Below, in pieces: positions 30,650 to 39,972 of a DNA stretch of 64,000 nt; within the stretch, counting starts at the first letter, position 1, and each line of letters begins with the position of its first letter. The DNA lies in assembly GCF_900105655.1 (NCBI RefSeq), contig NZ_LT629787.1:3534001-3598000 (forward strand), written 5' to 3'. The notes below the pieces were generated by a model. The model was not told the DNA's origin and made no database searches. It saw only the letters and a list, made by a program, of their open reading frames with translations. Origin of the DNA: Halopseudomonas salegens (lineage in GTDB: Bacteria; Pseudomonadota; Gammaproteobacteria; Pseudomonadales; Pseudomonadaceae). Made by a program: the position numbers and the translations under genes.

Positions 30650-31273
30650 CGGTATTCCGTCGTGGTAGGCAATGCGCCCACTATACGCTTATGCCGCTTC
30701 ACGAGTAAGCGCTGCTGGCGTGAGGCGTGACTGCAATCACTTTGAGGTCATGCTGGAAGGGCGTTGCTCTTTCTCACCAAAGGCTGGCTAGTATTCGCAG
30801 CGTGAATGCCATGATATATAAAGCGCAAGCCAAATCGAGACATAACCATTTATTGTTTCTCGTTGCGCCAACCTGAAATAGGCATTCACCCAAATGGGTT
30901 AGGCGGGGCGTTTGATGAGCCCGAGAAGTGATGGGCGGTCTGGTTGTTAATCTCGATAAACATGACATCTGAAGCAGTCTGGCGGCAAAGTGCTTCTGGG
31001 CATGACTGGTGGGTCAACAAGCGCCAGCGAACAATATTGCGTTATGTTCGAATCTGTTACATATAAGAAATATGCCCCAAAAATAACACCGGCGTTGTGT
31101 TGACGGGTGGGCGGCCTGCACCTACGTTTTTCATCAGCAATATCCCTCAGTCCTTTCGCTAACCCTGTCCTCCGCCCTGAAAAACGAGGAATTGAAAGCA
31201 AAAATAAAAGAATGAATGTTCATTAAGTGGTTGGGCTGCGCCACTCTGCTAACAACAACAATCGGAGAGCTAT
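30650..31273. other. 624-bp intergenic stretch
   Basis: No convincing gene on either strand. Composition is lower in GC than the neighbours, and short open frames have no family features or ribosome sites. The right end should carry the promoter of the first esterase. Confidence 0.6.
31211..31224. promoter_or_regulatory. Candidate operator palindrome upstream of the esterase genes
   Basis: AATGAATGTTCATT is an inverted repeat (AATGAA / TTCATT, 2-bp centre), 50 bp before the esterase start. Its form is like TetR-family operators. No TetR gene lies nearby. Confidence 0.35.
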
Positions 31274-33283
31274 ATGTTCCACAGTACTCGCAGAACCCCG
31301 GGGGTTCGTTCGGTTTTAATGGTCTGTTCACTGGCGCCTGTCGTCATGGCGTTGTCCGGATGCCTGGGAGGCTCGGGTGGTTCGTCCTCCAGTGGGTCGG
31401 GCGGCAGCAATACCGGTGTATTTATCGATAGCCCGGTCTCCGGGCTTGATTATCAGGGCACCACTACGGCTGCGGGTCAGACGGACCAGCAGGGCCAGTT
31501 CTCCTATGTCGAGGGCGAAAATATCAGTTTCGCCATCGGTGATCTGGAGCTGGGGTCCGCAGTGGGCGCGTCAGTGCTGACTCCCCTGAGCATTATCGAT
31601 GGTGCCGATTCAGCGGAAGATCAGCGAGTGACCAATATGCTGATTTTGCTGCAATCGCTGGATGCGGATGGTGATCTGAATAACGGCATTCAGATTACCG
31701 AGATGATTCGCGATGAAGTATCGATGAGCGCTGCCAGCCTGTTCCTCGACCAGTCAACGGCCGATTTTCGTACTGGGCTGGAGCCGCTGGTTGACTCACT
31801 TCAGGACGCGGGTGCGTTTTCGGATGCGGCCATTCGTTCACGCAGTGTGGTAGCGGTGAATACTGCCCGCGAGCACTTTGCCCGCTCAATCAGCCCGCGC
31901 AATGTGGTGACCACCAGTGGGGGCGAGCTTCGCGGGTTTGAAGCAGACGAGAGCCATTGGCAGTTTTTGGGCATCCCTTATGCAAAACCGCCGGTTGGAG
32001 ATTTGCGCTGGCGTGCGCCGGTCAACCCGGAGCCCTGGGAGGGTGTGCGTGACGCCGTAGCCTGGAGCGATCAGTCGGCTCAGAACCCTGCTTTGCAGCG
32101 CTTCGGTGAAGGTGGCATGAGTGAGGATTCACTCTACTTGAATGTTACCGCTCCCAAGGAAGCCGAGAATCTGCCGGTGATGGTCTGGTTTCACGGCGGT
32201 GGCTTTACTGCGCTGACGGCGAATACCCATCCGTTCAACAATCCCGAGGCACTGGTCACCAAAGGCGTCGTTCAGGTGTCGGTCAACCATCGCCTGGGGC
32301 CGTTCGGTTATATCGCACACCCCGAGATGAGTGCTGAGAGTGGTTACAATGGTTCGGGCAACTACGGCCAGATGGACTTGATCATGGCGCTGGAATGGGT
32401 CCGCGACAATATCGCGGCCTTTGGCGGCAACCCGGATAACGTGACCATCTTTGGTGAGTCGGGTGGTGGTCGCAAGGTATTGTCTCTGATGGCCTCGCCC
32501 GAGGCCGAGGGGCTGTTCCACAAGGCTATAAGCCAGAGTGGAACCTTGTACCCGGACACACGTAGCCTGTCCGCAGCTGAAGCGATCGGTAGTCAATTGC
32601 AGACCCAGTTGGGCGCTGATTCGCTGGTTGAGATGCGAGATAAAAGCTGGCTGCAGATCGTGCAGGGTGCGGCCAACCTGACCCCGTACACCAATGTAGA
32701 CAACTTCTATCTGCCCACTACCGAGCGCGTCAGCTTCGAAAGCGGTCAGCAGAATGATGTGCCTTTCATGTTCCTGATCAACACCAACGATACGCCCGAT
32801 CCGACGGCTACGGTACTCGATGTATTTCCGTGGATGGAGCCGCTGAGCGAAGCGAATCACTATGCCGTGCATTTCAGTCATCAGCCTGCCGGCTGGAAAG
32901 CCCGCGGTGTCGAGGCCTATCACGCGGCAGAGTTGGCCTACCTGTTCAACATGCCGTCCAGCGTGGTTACGCACTACCTGCTGGGATTGGTCATTGACCC
33001 GGCCACTGACGAGTCCCTGGTTATTGGTGATCTGAACGGTAACGGTGTAACCGGTTCTCAGGGTGATCCGGGCGATATCTTCGCCTCTGCAGGATTTGAT
33101 TCAACGGATGAAGAAGTGATCGATCGCATCATGACCATCTGGACCAACTTCGCCAAAACCGGCGACCCGAGCATTCCCGGGGAGCTGGATTTCCCGGTAT
33201 ATGACGCAGCTATTCAGCGCTACGTGGAACTGAGTGATGGTGCCGAGATCAAGGACAACCTGTCCAGTGTGTTTGCCGAGTGA
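31274..33283 (+). CDS. Lipoprotein type-B carboxylesterase with calcium-loop-like insert (paralogue 1)
   Basis: 669 residues. A lipoprotein signal ends at ALSGC, followed by a Gly/Ser linker. Residues about 45-210 form an N-terminal domain with a DADGDLNNG loop at 130, like an EF-hand. A carboxylesterase type-B domain follows with oxyanion motif WFHGGGF, nucleophile GESGG (Ser396) and a likely catalytic His in YHAAELAYLF. At residue 586 the segment GDLNGNGVTG resembles a dockerin-type calcium loop and interrupts the hydrolase near its end. It should be a surface or outer-membrane esterase. The gene is 33 bp upstream of its paralogue. GGAG precedes the ATG. Confidence 0.88.
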   Translation: MFHSTRRTPGVRSVLMVCSLAPVVMALSGCLGGSGGSSSSGSGGSNTGVFIDSPVSGLDYQGTTTAAGQTDQQGQFSYVEGENISFAIGDLELGSAVGASVLTPLSIIDGADSAEDQRVTNMLILLQSLDADGDLNNGIQITEMIRDEVSMSAASLFLDQSTADFRTGLEPLVDSLQDAGAFSDAAIRSRSVVAVNTAREHFARSISPRNVVTTSGGELRGFEADESHWQFLGIPYAKPPVGDLRWRAPVNPEPWEGVRDAVAWSDQSAQNPALQRFGEGGMSEDSLYLNVTAPKEAENLPVMVWFHGGGFTALTANTHPFNNPEALVTKGVVQVSVNHRLGPFGYIAHPEMSAESGYNGSGNYGQMDLIMALEWVRDNIAAFGGNPDNVTIFGESGGGRKVLSLMASPEAEGLFHKAISQSGTLYPDTRSLSAAEAIGSQLQTQLGADSLVEMRDKSWLQIVQGAANLTPYTNVDNFYLPTTERVSFESGQQNDVPFMFLINTNDTPDPTATVLDVFPWMEPLSEANHYAVHFSHQPAGWKARGVEAYHAAELAYLFNMPSSVVTHYLLGLVIDPATDESLVIGDLNGNGVTGSQGDPGDIFASAGFDSTDEEVIDRIMTIWTNFAKTGDPSIPGELDFPVYDAAIQRYVELSDGAEIKDNLSSVFAE

Positions 33284-33316
33284 CTCCAACAATAACTACA
33301 ACTACAGGTACGCAAA

Positions 33317-35329
33317 ATGACATATCGATTATCGCGTTTACGGCCAGCCTTGCTGGGCGCCACACTCGCTCCTCTGTTTCTGGCTCTGGCGGGGTGTCTC
33401 AGCGGTTCAGGAGGCTCGTCTTCGGATTCGGCCAGCAACACGGGCACCTTTATCGACAGCCCGGTTGCGGGGCTGGATTATAAGGGCAGCAGCACGCCCG
33501 CGAGCCTGACTGATGAGCAGGGTCAATTCAGCTATGCCGATGGCGAGACCATCCACTTTGCCATCGGTGATCTGGAGTTGGGAGCCGCGGTTGGCGCTGA
33601 AGTACTGACGCCGTTGAGTATCATTGATGGTGCGGAATCGGCAGAAGACCAGCGGGTGACCAACATGCTGGTGCTGCTGCAATCGCTGGATGCCGATGGC
33701 GACCTGAACAATGGCATTCAGATTACCGATACCATCCGCAACCAGGTATCAATGAACGCCAACGACATCTTTCTGGATCAGTCGCCGAGCGAATTTCGCG
33801 CCAGTATTGTGTCGCTCATAGACACGCTGGAAACGGCGGGTGCGTTCTCCGATACTGACCCGCGACCGCGCCAGGTAACCACCTTTGCCAATGCACACGA
33901 GCATTTCGCCCGCTCGATGAGCCCGCGTGCGCTGGTGTCGACAACCGGGGGCGAGCTGCGTGGTTTCGAGGCGGACGAGAGCACCTGGCAATTTCTCGGG
34001 GTACCCTATGCCAAACCGCCGCTGGGTGATCTGCGTTGGCGTCCACCCGTCGAGCCAGAGCCCTGGAATGGGGTTCGCGAGGCAGTGGCCTGGGCTGACC
34101 AGTCGGCTCAGGACCCGGCTCTGCAGGCAATCAACAAGGGCGGCATGAGCGAAGACTCGTTGTATCTCAACGTCACAGCACCCAAAGATGCAGATGGCTT
34201 GCCGGTCATGGTCTGGTTTCATGGCGGCGCCTTTACCATCCTGTCGGGCAATTCACAGCAGTACAACAACCCGGACGGTCTGACCAAAGAGGGTGTGGTG
34301 CTCGTCACTGTCAACCACCGTCTTGGGCCATTCGGCTATATTGCCCATCCCTTGCTGACCGAGGAGAGTGGTTACAACGGTTCCGGTAACTATGGCCAAA
34401 TGGACCTGGTCATGGCGCTGGAGTGGGTGCGGGATAATATCGCCGCCTTTGGTGGCGATCCGGGCAATGTCACGCTGTTTGGTCAATCCGGCGGTGGCGG
34501 AAAGACCTATGCATTGATGAACTCGCCGATGGCCGAAGGGCTGTTCCACAAGGCAATCGTGCAGAGTGCTTTTGCTCCGCTTGACCCTGCAAGCACGCCT
34601 GAAACCTCCCTGGCCGGGTCGGAGCAAATCGGCGCAGCGCTGTTCGAACGGGCAGGGGTGACCACCCTGGAAGAGGCCCGTGCCCTCGACTGGAATGAGC
34701 TGGTCCAGGCGGATGTTGACAACAATATCCCGCGTCAGATCTACCGACCAAATTCGGATAACTATTACCTGCCCGATACCTACTTCAACACTGCCATGGC
34801 CGGGATGCCGAGCGACGTACCGCTGATGGCGGGTGTTACCAACGGAGATGGGTTGAATCACCGCCTTTCGATGCCGGTCTGGTTGAACCAGCGCAGCGAT
34901 ACCTATGAGTCCGAGCAGTTTGTCTACAGGTTCAGCCGGGTACCGGATGGTTGGGGCGACATGGGCCTGCTCAGCTGTCACGGCTGCGAGTTGCCTTACC
35001 TGTTCAACTACCCGGCAGGCATGGTGCAGAACTTCCAGCTGGGGCTGGTGACCACGCCAGAGGGCACCCGCCCGACCATTGGCGATCTGAACGGTAATGG
35101 TGTGGTCGGTGAGCCGCAAGACGTGTTCCTGTCCATGGAGTACGGGGCGGTTGATCACGCTATCTCTGACCTGATCATCACGATGTGGACCAACTTCGCT
35201 AAAACCGGCAACCCGAGTACCGCGTCCTTTGACTGGCCAGCCTTTACCCTCGACAACGACACCTATGTCGAAATCGGGCCGCACGCACAGGCCACTGTCG
35301 AAACCGGCCTGGAGGCGGCCATGCAGTAA
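33317..35329 (+). CDS. Lipoprotein type-B carboxylesterase with calcium-loop-like insert (paralogue 2)
   Basis: 670 residues, closely related to the previous gene through its whole length, so a tandem duplication. Lipobox ALAGC, the same DADGDLNNG loop, WFHGGAF oxyanion motif, and nucleophile GQSGG (Ser391) in place of GESGG. The likely His is in SCHGCELPYLF and the calcium-like loop is GDLNGNGVVG at about 590. The middle of the alpha/beta domain has diverged most, which suggests a different substrate. No own promoter is obvious in the 33-bp gap. Confidence 0.88.
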   Translation: MTYRLSRLRPALLGATLAPLFLALAGCLSGSGGSSSDSASNTGTFIDSPVAGLDYKGSSTPASLTDEQGQFSYADGETIHFAIGDLELGAAVGAEVLTPLSIIDGAESAEDQRVTNMLVLLQSLDADGDLNNGIQITDTIRNQVSMNANDIFLDQSPSEFRASIVSLIDTLETAGAFSDTDPRPRQVTTFANAHEHFARSMSPRALVSTTGGELRGFEADESTWQFLGVPYAKPPLGDLRWRPPVEPEPWNGVREAVAWADQSAQDPALQAINKGGMSEDSLYLNVTAPKDADGLPVMVWFHGGAFTILSGNSQQYNNPDGLTKEGVVLVTVNHRLGPFGYIAHPLLTEESGYNGSGNYGQMDLVMALEWVRDNIAAFGGDPGNVTLFGQSGGGGKTYALMNSPMAEGLFHKAIVQSAFAPLDPASTPETSLAGSEQIGAALFERAGVTTLEEARALDWNELVQADVDNNIPRQIYRPNSDNYYLPDTYFNTAMAGMPSDVPLMAGVTNGDGLNHRLSMPVWLNQRSDTYESEQFVYRFSRVPDGWGDMGLLSCHGCELPYLFNYPAGMVQNFQLGLVTTPEGTRPTIGDLNGNGVVGEPQDVFLSMEYGAVDHAISDLIITMWTNFAKTGNPSTASFDWPAFTLDNDTYVEIGPHAQATVETGLEAAMQ

Positions 35330-35500
35330 TAACCCCGAGCATACCGCCCGTCGTTGCGTCCCGTGCGCAGCGGCGGGACAGGTAGTGCCGCAAGACCCAT
35401 TGACGTTTGTATTGCTGACCCGCCTTCGCTTGACCCTGATCAATAACACTACTGGCGTCTTGCCATACACTGGCAACCTTTTGTCTGGCTGGAGCCATGC

Positions 35501-37342
35501 ATGGCGCTTATCCGCTATATCCCTTTGCGCTACAAGTTCTGGGCGGTCAATGGTCTGGCCTTCATCAGTACCCTGGTGTTGGTACTGGTGGCCATGGGAC
35601 TGGAATTGCGCAGTATCAACGACACCCGCCAGGAGCAGGGGCGCGAGCTGTTGCGTTTGTGGTCCGGAGCGCAGCCGCTGACCCTTAGTGGACCCTTGCG
35701 GCCGATCTTGCTGGATGACGATGATCCGGCGCCCTGGGTGCAGCAACTGCTGGCGGCGGCGCAAGCGGATTCGACCTGGCTGGATGCATCGGTAGCCGCG
35801 CCTGGCGGCGACACGCCGGCGTTGGGAACCTGGGTCAGCCGTGACGAGCCGGGCGAGGGCCGGGCGGTGATTGTGCAGGCCATGGGCTATGCCGAGGTGT
35901 TTGCCAAGCGCGCGCCGGTGTATGCGGCTGCGGTATTTTTTCTGATGCTGGCAATATTGTTCGGTTCGCAGGCGTTGATCCGTTTTGTTGATCGCCATCA
36001 GCGCAAGCTGCAAACCATGGCGCATTATGATGTGCTCACCGGGCTGCCGAACCGGTTGTTGGCGCATGATCGTCTGCAGCATGCCTTGGAAAAGATCCGT
36101 CGCCGAGGGGGGTATCTGGCGGTTCTTTTCATTGATCTGGACCGTTTCAAAACGCTGAATGACAGCCATGGCCACAGCTTTGGTGACGAGGTGCTCAAAG
36201 CGGTAACCCGGCGTTTGCAGGTGCGTTGCCGCAGTGAAGACACCCTGGCGCGGCTGGGTGGTGACGAGTTTCTGTTGATTCTCGAGCAATTGGGCTCGGC
36301 CGAGCGCGCCGAGCAGGTGGCCAACGAGTTGCTGGAATTGTTCCGGGAGGCGCTGATTCTGCCCGACGGCCGTGAAGTCTTTGTCGGCGCCAGTATCGGG
36401 ATTGCCGTGCATCCGGGTGACGGCCTGACCGGTGATGAGCTGGTGCGCAACGCTGATGCGGCCATGTACCTGGCGAAGACGCGGGGACGCAATGGCTGGT
36501 GCCGCTACGAGCCCTGGTTGACCGAGCAGGCGATGGAGCGTTTCGAGTTGGAGCGCAACCTGCGCCGTGCCGTTGAGCGCCAGGAGTTCCGGCTGCATTA
36601 CCAGCCATTGACGACCCTGGATGGCCGGCCCTTCGGGGTTGAAGCCCTGCTGCGCTGGCGCAGCAGCGAGCACGGCGATGTGCCGCCGGACCGGTTTATC
36701 GGCATGGCGGAAGAGACCGGCATGATCGTGCAGATCGGCAATTGGGTCATGCAGGAAGCCTGTCGTCAGGCACAGACGTGGCGGAAAGCGGGAATCGATC
36801 TGCAGGTCATGGCAGTGAATCTGTCACCGATTCAGTTCCTGCATGCGGATGTGGTTCAGCAGGTGGCCCAGACCCTGCGCCAGACCGGGTTGCCGGCGCG
36901 CTGCCTGGAGCTGGAAATTACCGAAGGGGCGTTGATGCAGGACACGGATCATGCCGAACAGGCATTGTTGGCCCTGCGTGAATTGGGCGTGCATGTGGTG
37001 ATCGATGATTTTGGCACCGGCTACTCTTCGCTGGCCTATTTGCGTCGCTTTGCGCTGGACAAGCTCAAGGTGGACAGAACCTTCCTGCAAGGCCTGCCGG
37101 ACTCGGCCAGTGATGCTCAACTGGTCAGAACCATCATGCAGTTGGGGCAGGGGCTGGGTTTGCAGGTGCTGGTTGAAGGGGTGGAAACCGAAGCTCAGCG
37201 GGCCTGGCTGGCAGCGGAAGGGTGCCGTTGGTGTCAGGGTTTTCTGTTTGCCCGGCCGATGTCGGCCACCGCGCTGGCAGCCTGGTGGCCAACGGACCCG
37301 CCCACCCAGGCCATACCTGACTGGCAGCCACAACCGGCTTGA
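35501..37342 (+). CDS. Membrane GGDEF-EAL cyclic-di-GMP protein
   Basis: 613 residues. Two membrane helices (about 14-32 and 137-156) flank a short periplasmic domain of about 100 residues. The GGDEF motif is at 253-257 and EAL at 381-383; EAL active-site motifs NLSPIQFLHADV and IDDFGTGYSSLAYL are intact. Both activities are possible. A GGAG lies 6 bases before the ATG. It is followed closely by modA. Confidence 0.93.
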   Translation: MALIRYIPLRYKFWAVNGLAFISTLVLVLVAMGLELRSINDTRQEQGRELLRLWSGAQPLTLSGPLRPILLDDDDPAPWVQQLLAAAQADSTWLDASVAAPGGDTPALGTWVSRDEPGEGRAVIVQAMGYAEVFAKRAPVYAAAVFFLMLAILFGSQALIRFVDRHQRKLQTMAHYDVLTGLPNRLLAHDRLQHALEKIRRRGGYLAVLFIDLDRFKTLNDSHGHSFGDEVLKAVTRRLQVRCRSEDTLARLGGDEFLLILEQLGSAERAEQVANELLELFREALILPDGREVFVGASIGIAVHPGDGLTGDELVRNADAAMYLAKTRGRNGWCRYEPWLTEQAMERFELERNLRRAVERQEFRLHYQPLTTLDGRPFGVEALLRWRSSEHGDVPPDRFIGMAEETGMIVQIGNWVMQEACRQAQTWRKAGIDLQVMAVNLSPIQFLHADVVQQVAQTLRQTGLPARCLELEITEGALMQDTDHAEQALLALRELGVHVVIDDFGTGYSSLAYLRRFALDKLKVDRTFLQGLPDSASDAQLVRTIMQLGQGLGLQVLVEGVETEAQRAWLAAEGCRWCQGFLFARPMSATALAAWWPTDPPTQAIPDWQPQPA

Positions 37343-37396
37343 GGTGCCGGCATGGTATCGACCGGGGCTTGTCGGTACACTCGGTGGCCTCTGCTG

Positions 37397-38197
37397 ATGA
37401 TAAAGCCGCCTATGTTTCTGATCGCCTTGCTGCCTGCTGTCCGGCGTGTTCTTGCTGCCATGTTGCTGGTTTTGCCGGCTACGCTGGTCAATGCCGGTGA
37501 GCCGCTGCGCATCGCGGCGGCTGCCAGTCTGCGCCCGGCAATGGATGCGATCCTGAAGGAATACCGTACAGCCTATCCGGAGCACGCTGTCGAGGTGGTG
37601 TACGGGTCGTCCGGGCGTTTTCGGGCGCAGATTGCCAACGGTGCGCCTTTTGATCTGTTTTTTTCGGCGGATATGGCCTTGCCAGAGGCCCTGCGCGCTG
37701 CCGGCGAGACCAGTGGAGAGGTTACGCCCTATGCACTGGGCAGGCTGGTGCTCTGGAGCAATGTTGAAGATGCCAGTCAGCTGACCTTGTCAGACCTGAG
37801 CGATCCCCGTTTTCGGCGCATTGCCATTGCCAGTCCGCGACATGCACCCTATGGCGCAAGAGCGCAGGAAGCCCTGCAGGCCAATGCACTCTGGGATGTA
37901 CTGGAGCCGCGTCTGGTCTATGGTGAAAACATCATGCACACCCTGCAACTGGTGCAAAGCGGGGCGGCCGAGGTTGGGCTCGTTGCTCTGGCTCTGGTAA
38001 AAAGCCCGGGGCTTTCCGGCCAGCAGGGCTACTACCTGATTGATGACAGCCTGCATGAACCGCTTTACCAGGGCTTTGTGCTGACCCGACGGGCGGCAGA
38101 CAATGCCACCGCGCACACCTTTGCCGGCTTTATCGGTCAGCCGGAAAGCCGCACTATTCTGCAGCACTACGGTTTTGTGCTGCCCGACGAGGAATAG
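37397..38197 (+). CDS. modA: Molybdate-binding periplasmic protein
   Basis: 266 residues from the ATG at 37397; an ATG at 37412 is also possible. A signal peptide ends at VNA. The mature start (PLRIAAAASLRPAMDAI) and the motif YGSSGRFRAQIANGAPFDLFFSAD are classic ModA. It delivers molybdate to ModBC. 8 bp before modB. Confidence 0.96.
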   Translation: MIKPPMFLIALLPAVRRVLAAMLLVLPATLVNAGEPLRIAAAASLRPAMDAILKEYRTAYPEHAVEVVYGSSGRFRAQIANGAPFDLFFSADMALPEALRAAGETSGEVTPYALGRLVLWSNVEDASQLTLSDLSDPRFRRIAIASPRHAPYGARAQEALQANALWDVLEPRLVYGENIMHTLQLVQSGAAEVGLVALALVKSPGLSGQQGYYLIDDSLHEPLYQGFVLTRRAADNATAHTFAGFIGQPESRTILQHYGFVLPDEE

Positions 38198-38205
38198 CCC
38201 CGCTG

Positions 38206-38898
38206 ATGTGGACCCTGAGCCCGGCTGACTGGATAGCTCTGCAACTGACCCTGAAACTGGCACTGATCAGTACTGGCCTCTTGTTGTTGCTGTGCTTGCC
38301 GCTGGCATGGTGGTTGGCGCACAGCCAGCGGCGGATCAAGGTGGTGGTGGAAGCCATGGTGGCCCTGCCGTTGGTGTTGCCGCCGACGGTGATCGGCTTT
38401 TACCTGCTGATCTTGCTCGGCCCGCGCGGTGCGGTGGGCGGCTTTCTCGAGCAGATCGGCATTGGCCATCTGGCTTTTACCTTTACCGGCCTGGTGGTTG
38501 GCTCGATGATCTACTCCCTGCCCTTTGTTGTGCAGCCCTTGCAGAACGCTTTCCAGAGCATGGGCCGTCGCCCGCTGGAGGTGGCAGCGACCTTGCGTGC
38601 CGGACCGCTGGATCGTTTTTTTACTGTGGTATTGCCCTTGTGCCGGCGCGGCTTTCTGACCGCAGCGGTCTTGTCGTTCGCGCATACGTTGGGTGAATTC
38701 GGCGTGCTGCTGATGATCGGCGGCAGTATTCCCGGGCAGACCCAGGTCGCCTCGATTGCCATCTACAGCCATGTGGAAGCCATGGACTATGCCGCTGCCC
38801 ACGGTTTGTCGCTGTTCCTGCTGGTGCTGGCCTTTGTCATGCTGCTGAGCGTGTACGCGCTCAATCGACGCTTCCGCCTGGTCGGGGTGGCACAATGA
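38206..38898 (+). CDS. modB: Molybdate ABC transporter permease
   Basis: 230 residues with five or six membrane helices. The cytoplasmic EAA loop (EVAATLRAGPLDRFFTVVLP) binds ModC. Its stop overlaps the modC start by 4 bp (ATGA). Confidence 0.97.
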   Translation: MWTLSPADWIALQLTLKLALISTGLLLLLCLPLAWWLAHSQRRIKVVVEAMVALPLVLPPTVIGFYLLILLGPRGAVGGFLEQIGIGHLAFTFTGLVVGSMIYSLPFVVQPLQNAFQSMGRRPLEVAATLRAGPLDRFFTVVLPLCRRGFLTAAVLSFAHTLGEFGVLLMIGGSIPGQTQVASIAIYSHVEAMDYAAAHGLSLFLLVLAFVMLLSVYALNRRFRLVGVAQ

Positions 38899-39965
38899 GC
38901 CTGCACATTCGGCTGCGTTTGCGGCGCGCTGGCTTTACTCTGGATTTCAACGAACACCTGCCGGGGCAGGGGGTTACCGCGCTGTTTGGTCGTTCCGGTT
39001 CGGGCAAGACTACGTTGTTGCGCTGTCTGGCCGGCTTTGAGCCGGAAGCCGCTGGCGAGATCTGCATCAACGGTGAATACTGGCAACAGGAGCGCCAATC
39101 ACGGCCAACCCATCAGCGTGAACTGGGTTATGTGTTTCAGGAAGCCAGCCTGTTTGCCCATCTGACCGTGGCGGGGAATCTGCGCTATGCCTGGCGGCGA
39201 GTGCCGGCGGCAAACCGGCGGATCACCCAGGCCGAGGCCATCGATTGGCTGGGGCTGGGTGAGTTGTTGCGGCGCTACCCGGATCAATTGTCGGGTGGTC
39301 AGCGTCAGCGGGTTGCGATTGCCCGTGCCATGCTTGGTAGCCCGCAGCTACTGCTGATGGATGAACCCCTGGCAGCGCTGGATAGCGCCAGCAAAGCCGA
39401 GATCATGCCCTATCTGCAACGCCTGCCGCAGCAGTTGCAGATGCCGATCCTGTATGTCAGTCATACCCTGGAGGAAGTGGCGCAGCTGGCCGATCACCTG
39501 GTGCTGCTGGAGCATGGGCGTTGTCTGGGCCAGGGCGCATTGAACGAGATGCTGACCCGGCTGGACCTGCCGTTGGCCTCGGCAGCCAGCGCCTCGGCAG
39601 TCGTGCAGGCTCAGGTAGCCAGCTTTGATGCGGACTATCACCTGCTCAGCGTCGTGACCGCGGCAGGCTCGCTGCAGGTACCCGCCCCAGCCAGACCGGC
39701 GGGTGATCAGGTTCGGGTACGTATCGCTGCGCGTGATCTGCTGCTGGCGCAGGCCCCTCTGGTGGGCATCAGTGCCCTGAACAGCTTGCCGGTGACGGTG
39801 CTGGCCTTGACCGCCGACACGGATCCCGCTTTCACTCTGGTGCGCCTTGAACATGCCGGCCAGCCACTGCTGGCACGCATCACGCGCAAATCGGCGGAAC
39901 AGATGCAGTTGGCCGCAGGCACCGAGCTGCAGGCCATTGTCAAAACCGCCAGCCTGGCGGGGTGA
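38895..39965 (+). CDS. modC: Molybdate ABC transporter ATPase
   Basis: 356 residues. Walker A GRSGSGKTTLLR, signature LSGGQRQRVAIARAML, Walker B LLLMDEPLAALD. The C-terminal part from about 290 is a molybdate-binding MOP (TOBE) domain, typical of ModC. No modE gene is seen nearby. Confidence 0.97.
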   Translation: MSLHIRLRLRRAGFTLDFNEHLPGQGVTALFGRSGSGKTTLLRCLAGFEPEAAGEICINGEYWQQERQSRPTHQRELGYVFQEASLFAHLTVAGNLRYAWRRVPAANRRITQAEAIDWLGLGELLRRYPDQLSGGQRQRVAIARAMLGSPQLLLMDEPLAALDSASKAEIMPYLQRLPQQLQMPILYVSHTLEEVAQLADHLVLLEHGRCLGQGALNEMLTRLDLPLASAASASAVVQAQVASFDADYHLLSVVTAAGSLQVPAPARPAGDQVRVRIAARDLLLAQAPLVGISALNSLPVTVLALTADTDPAFTLVRLEHAGQPLLARITRKSAEQMQLAAGTELQAIVKTASLAG

Positions 39966-39972
39966 GTCCCGT

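Noticed and set aside
34253..36673. An 806-codon open frame on the minus strand
   Set aside because: It runs antisense across the end of an esterase gene and the start of a GGDEF-EAL gene, is full of low-complexity Gln/Arg/His, has no family features, and is explained by GC-rich codon bias.
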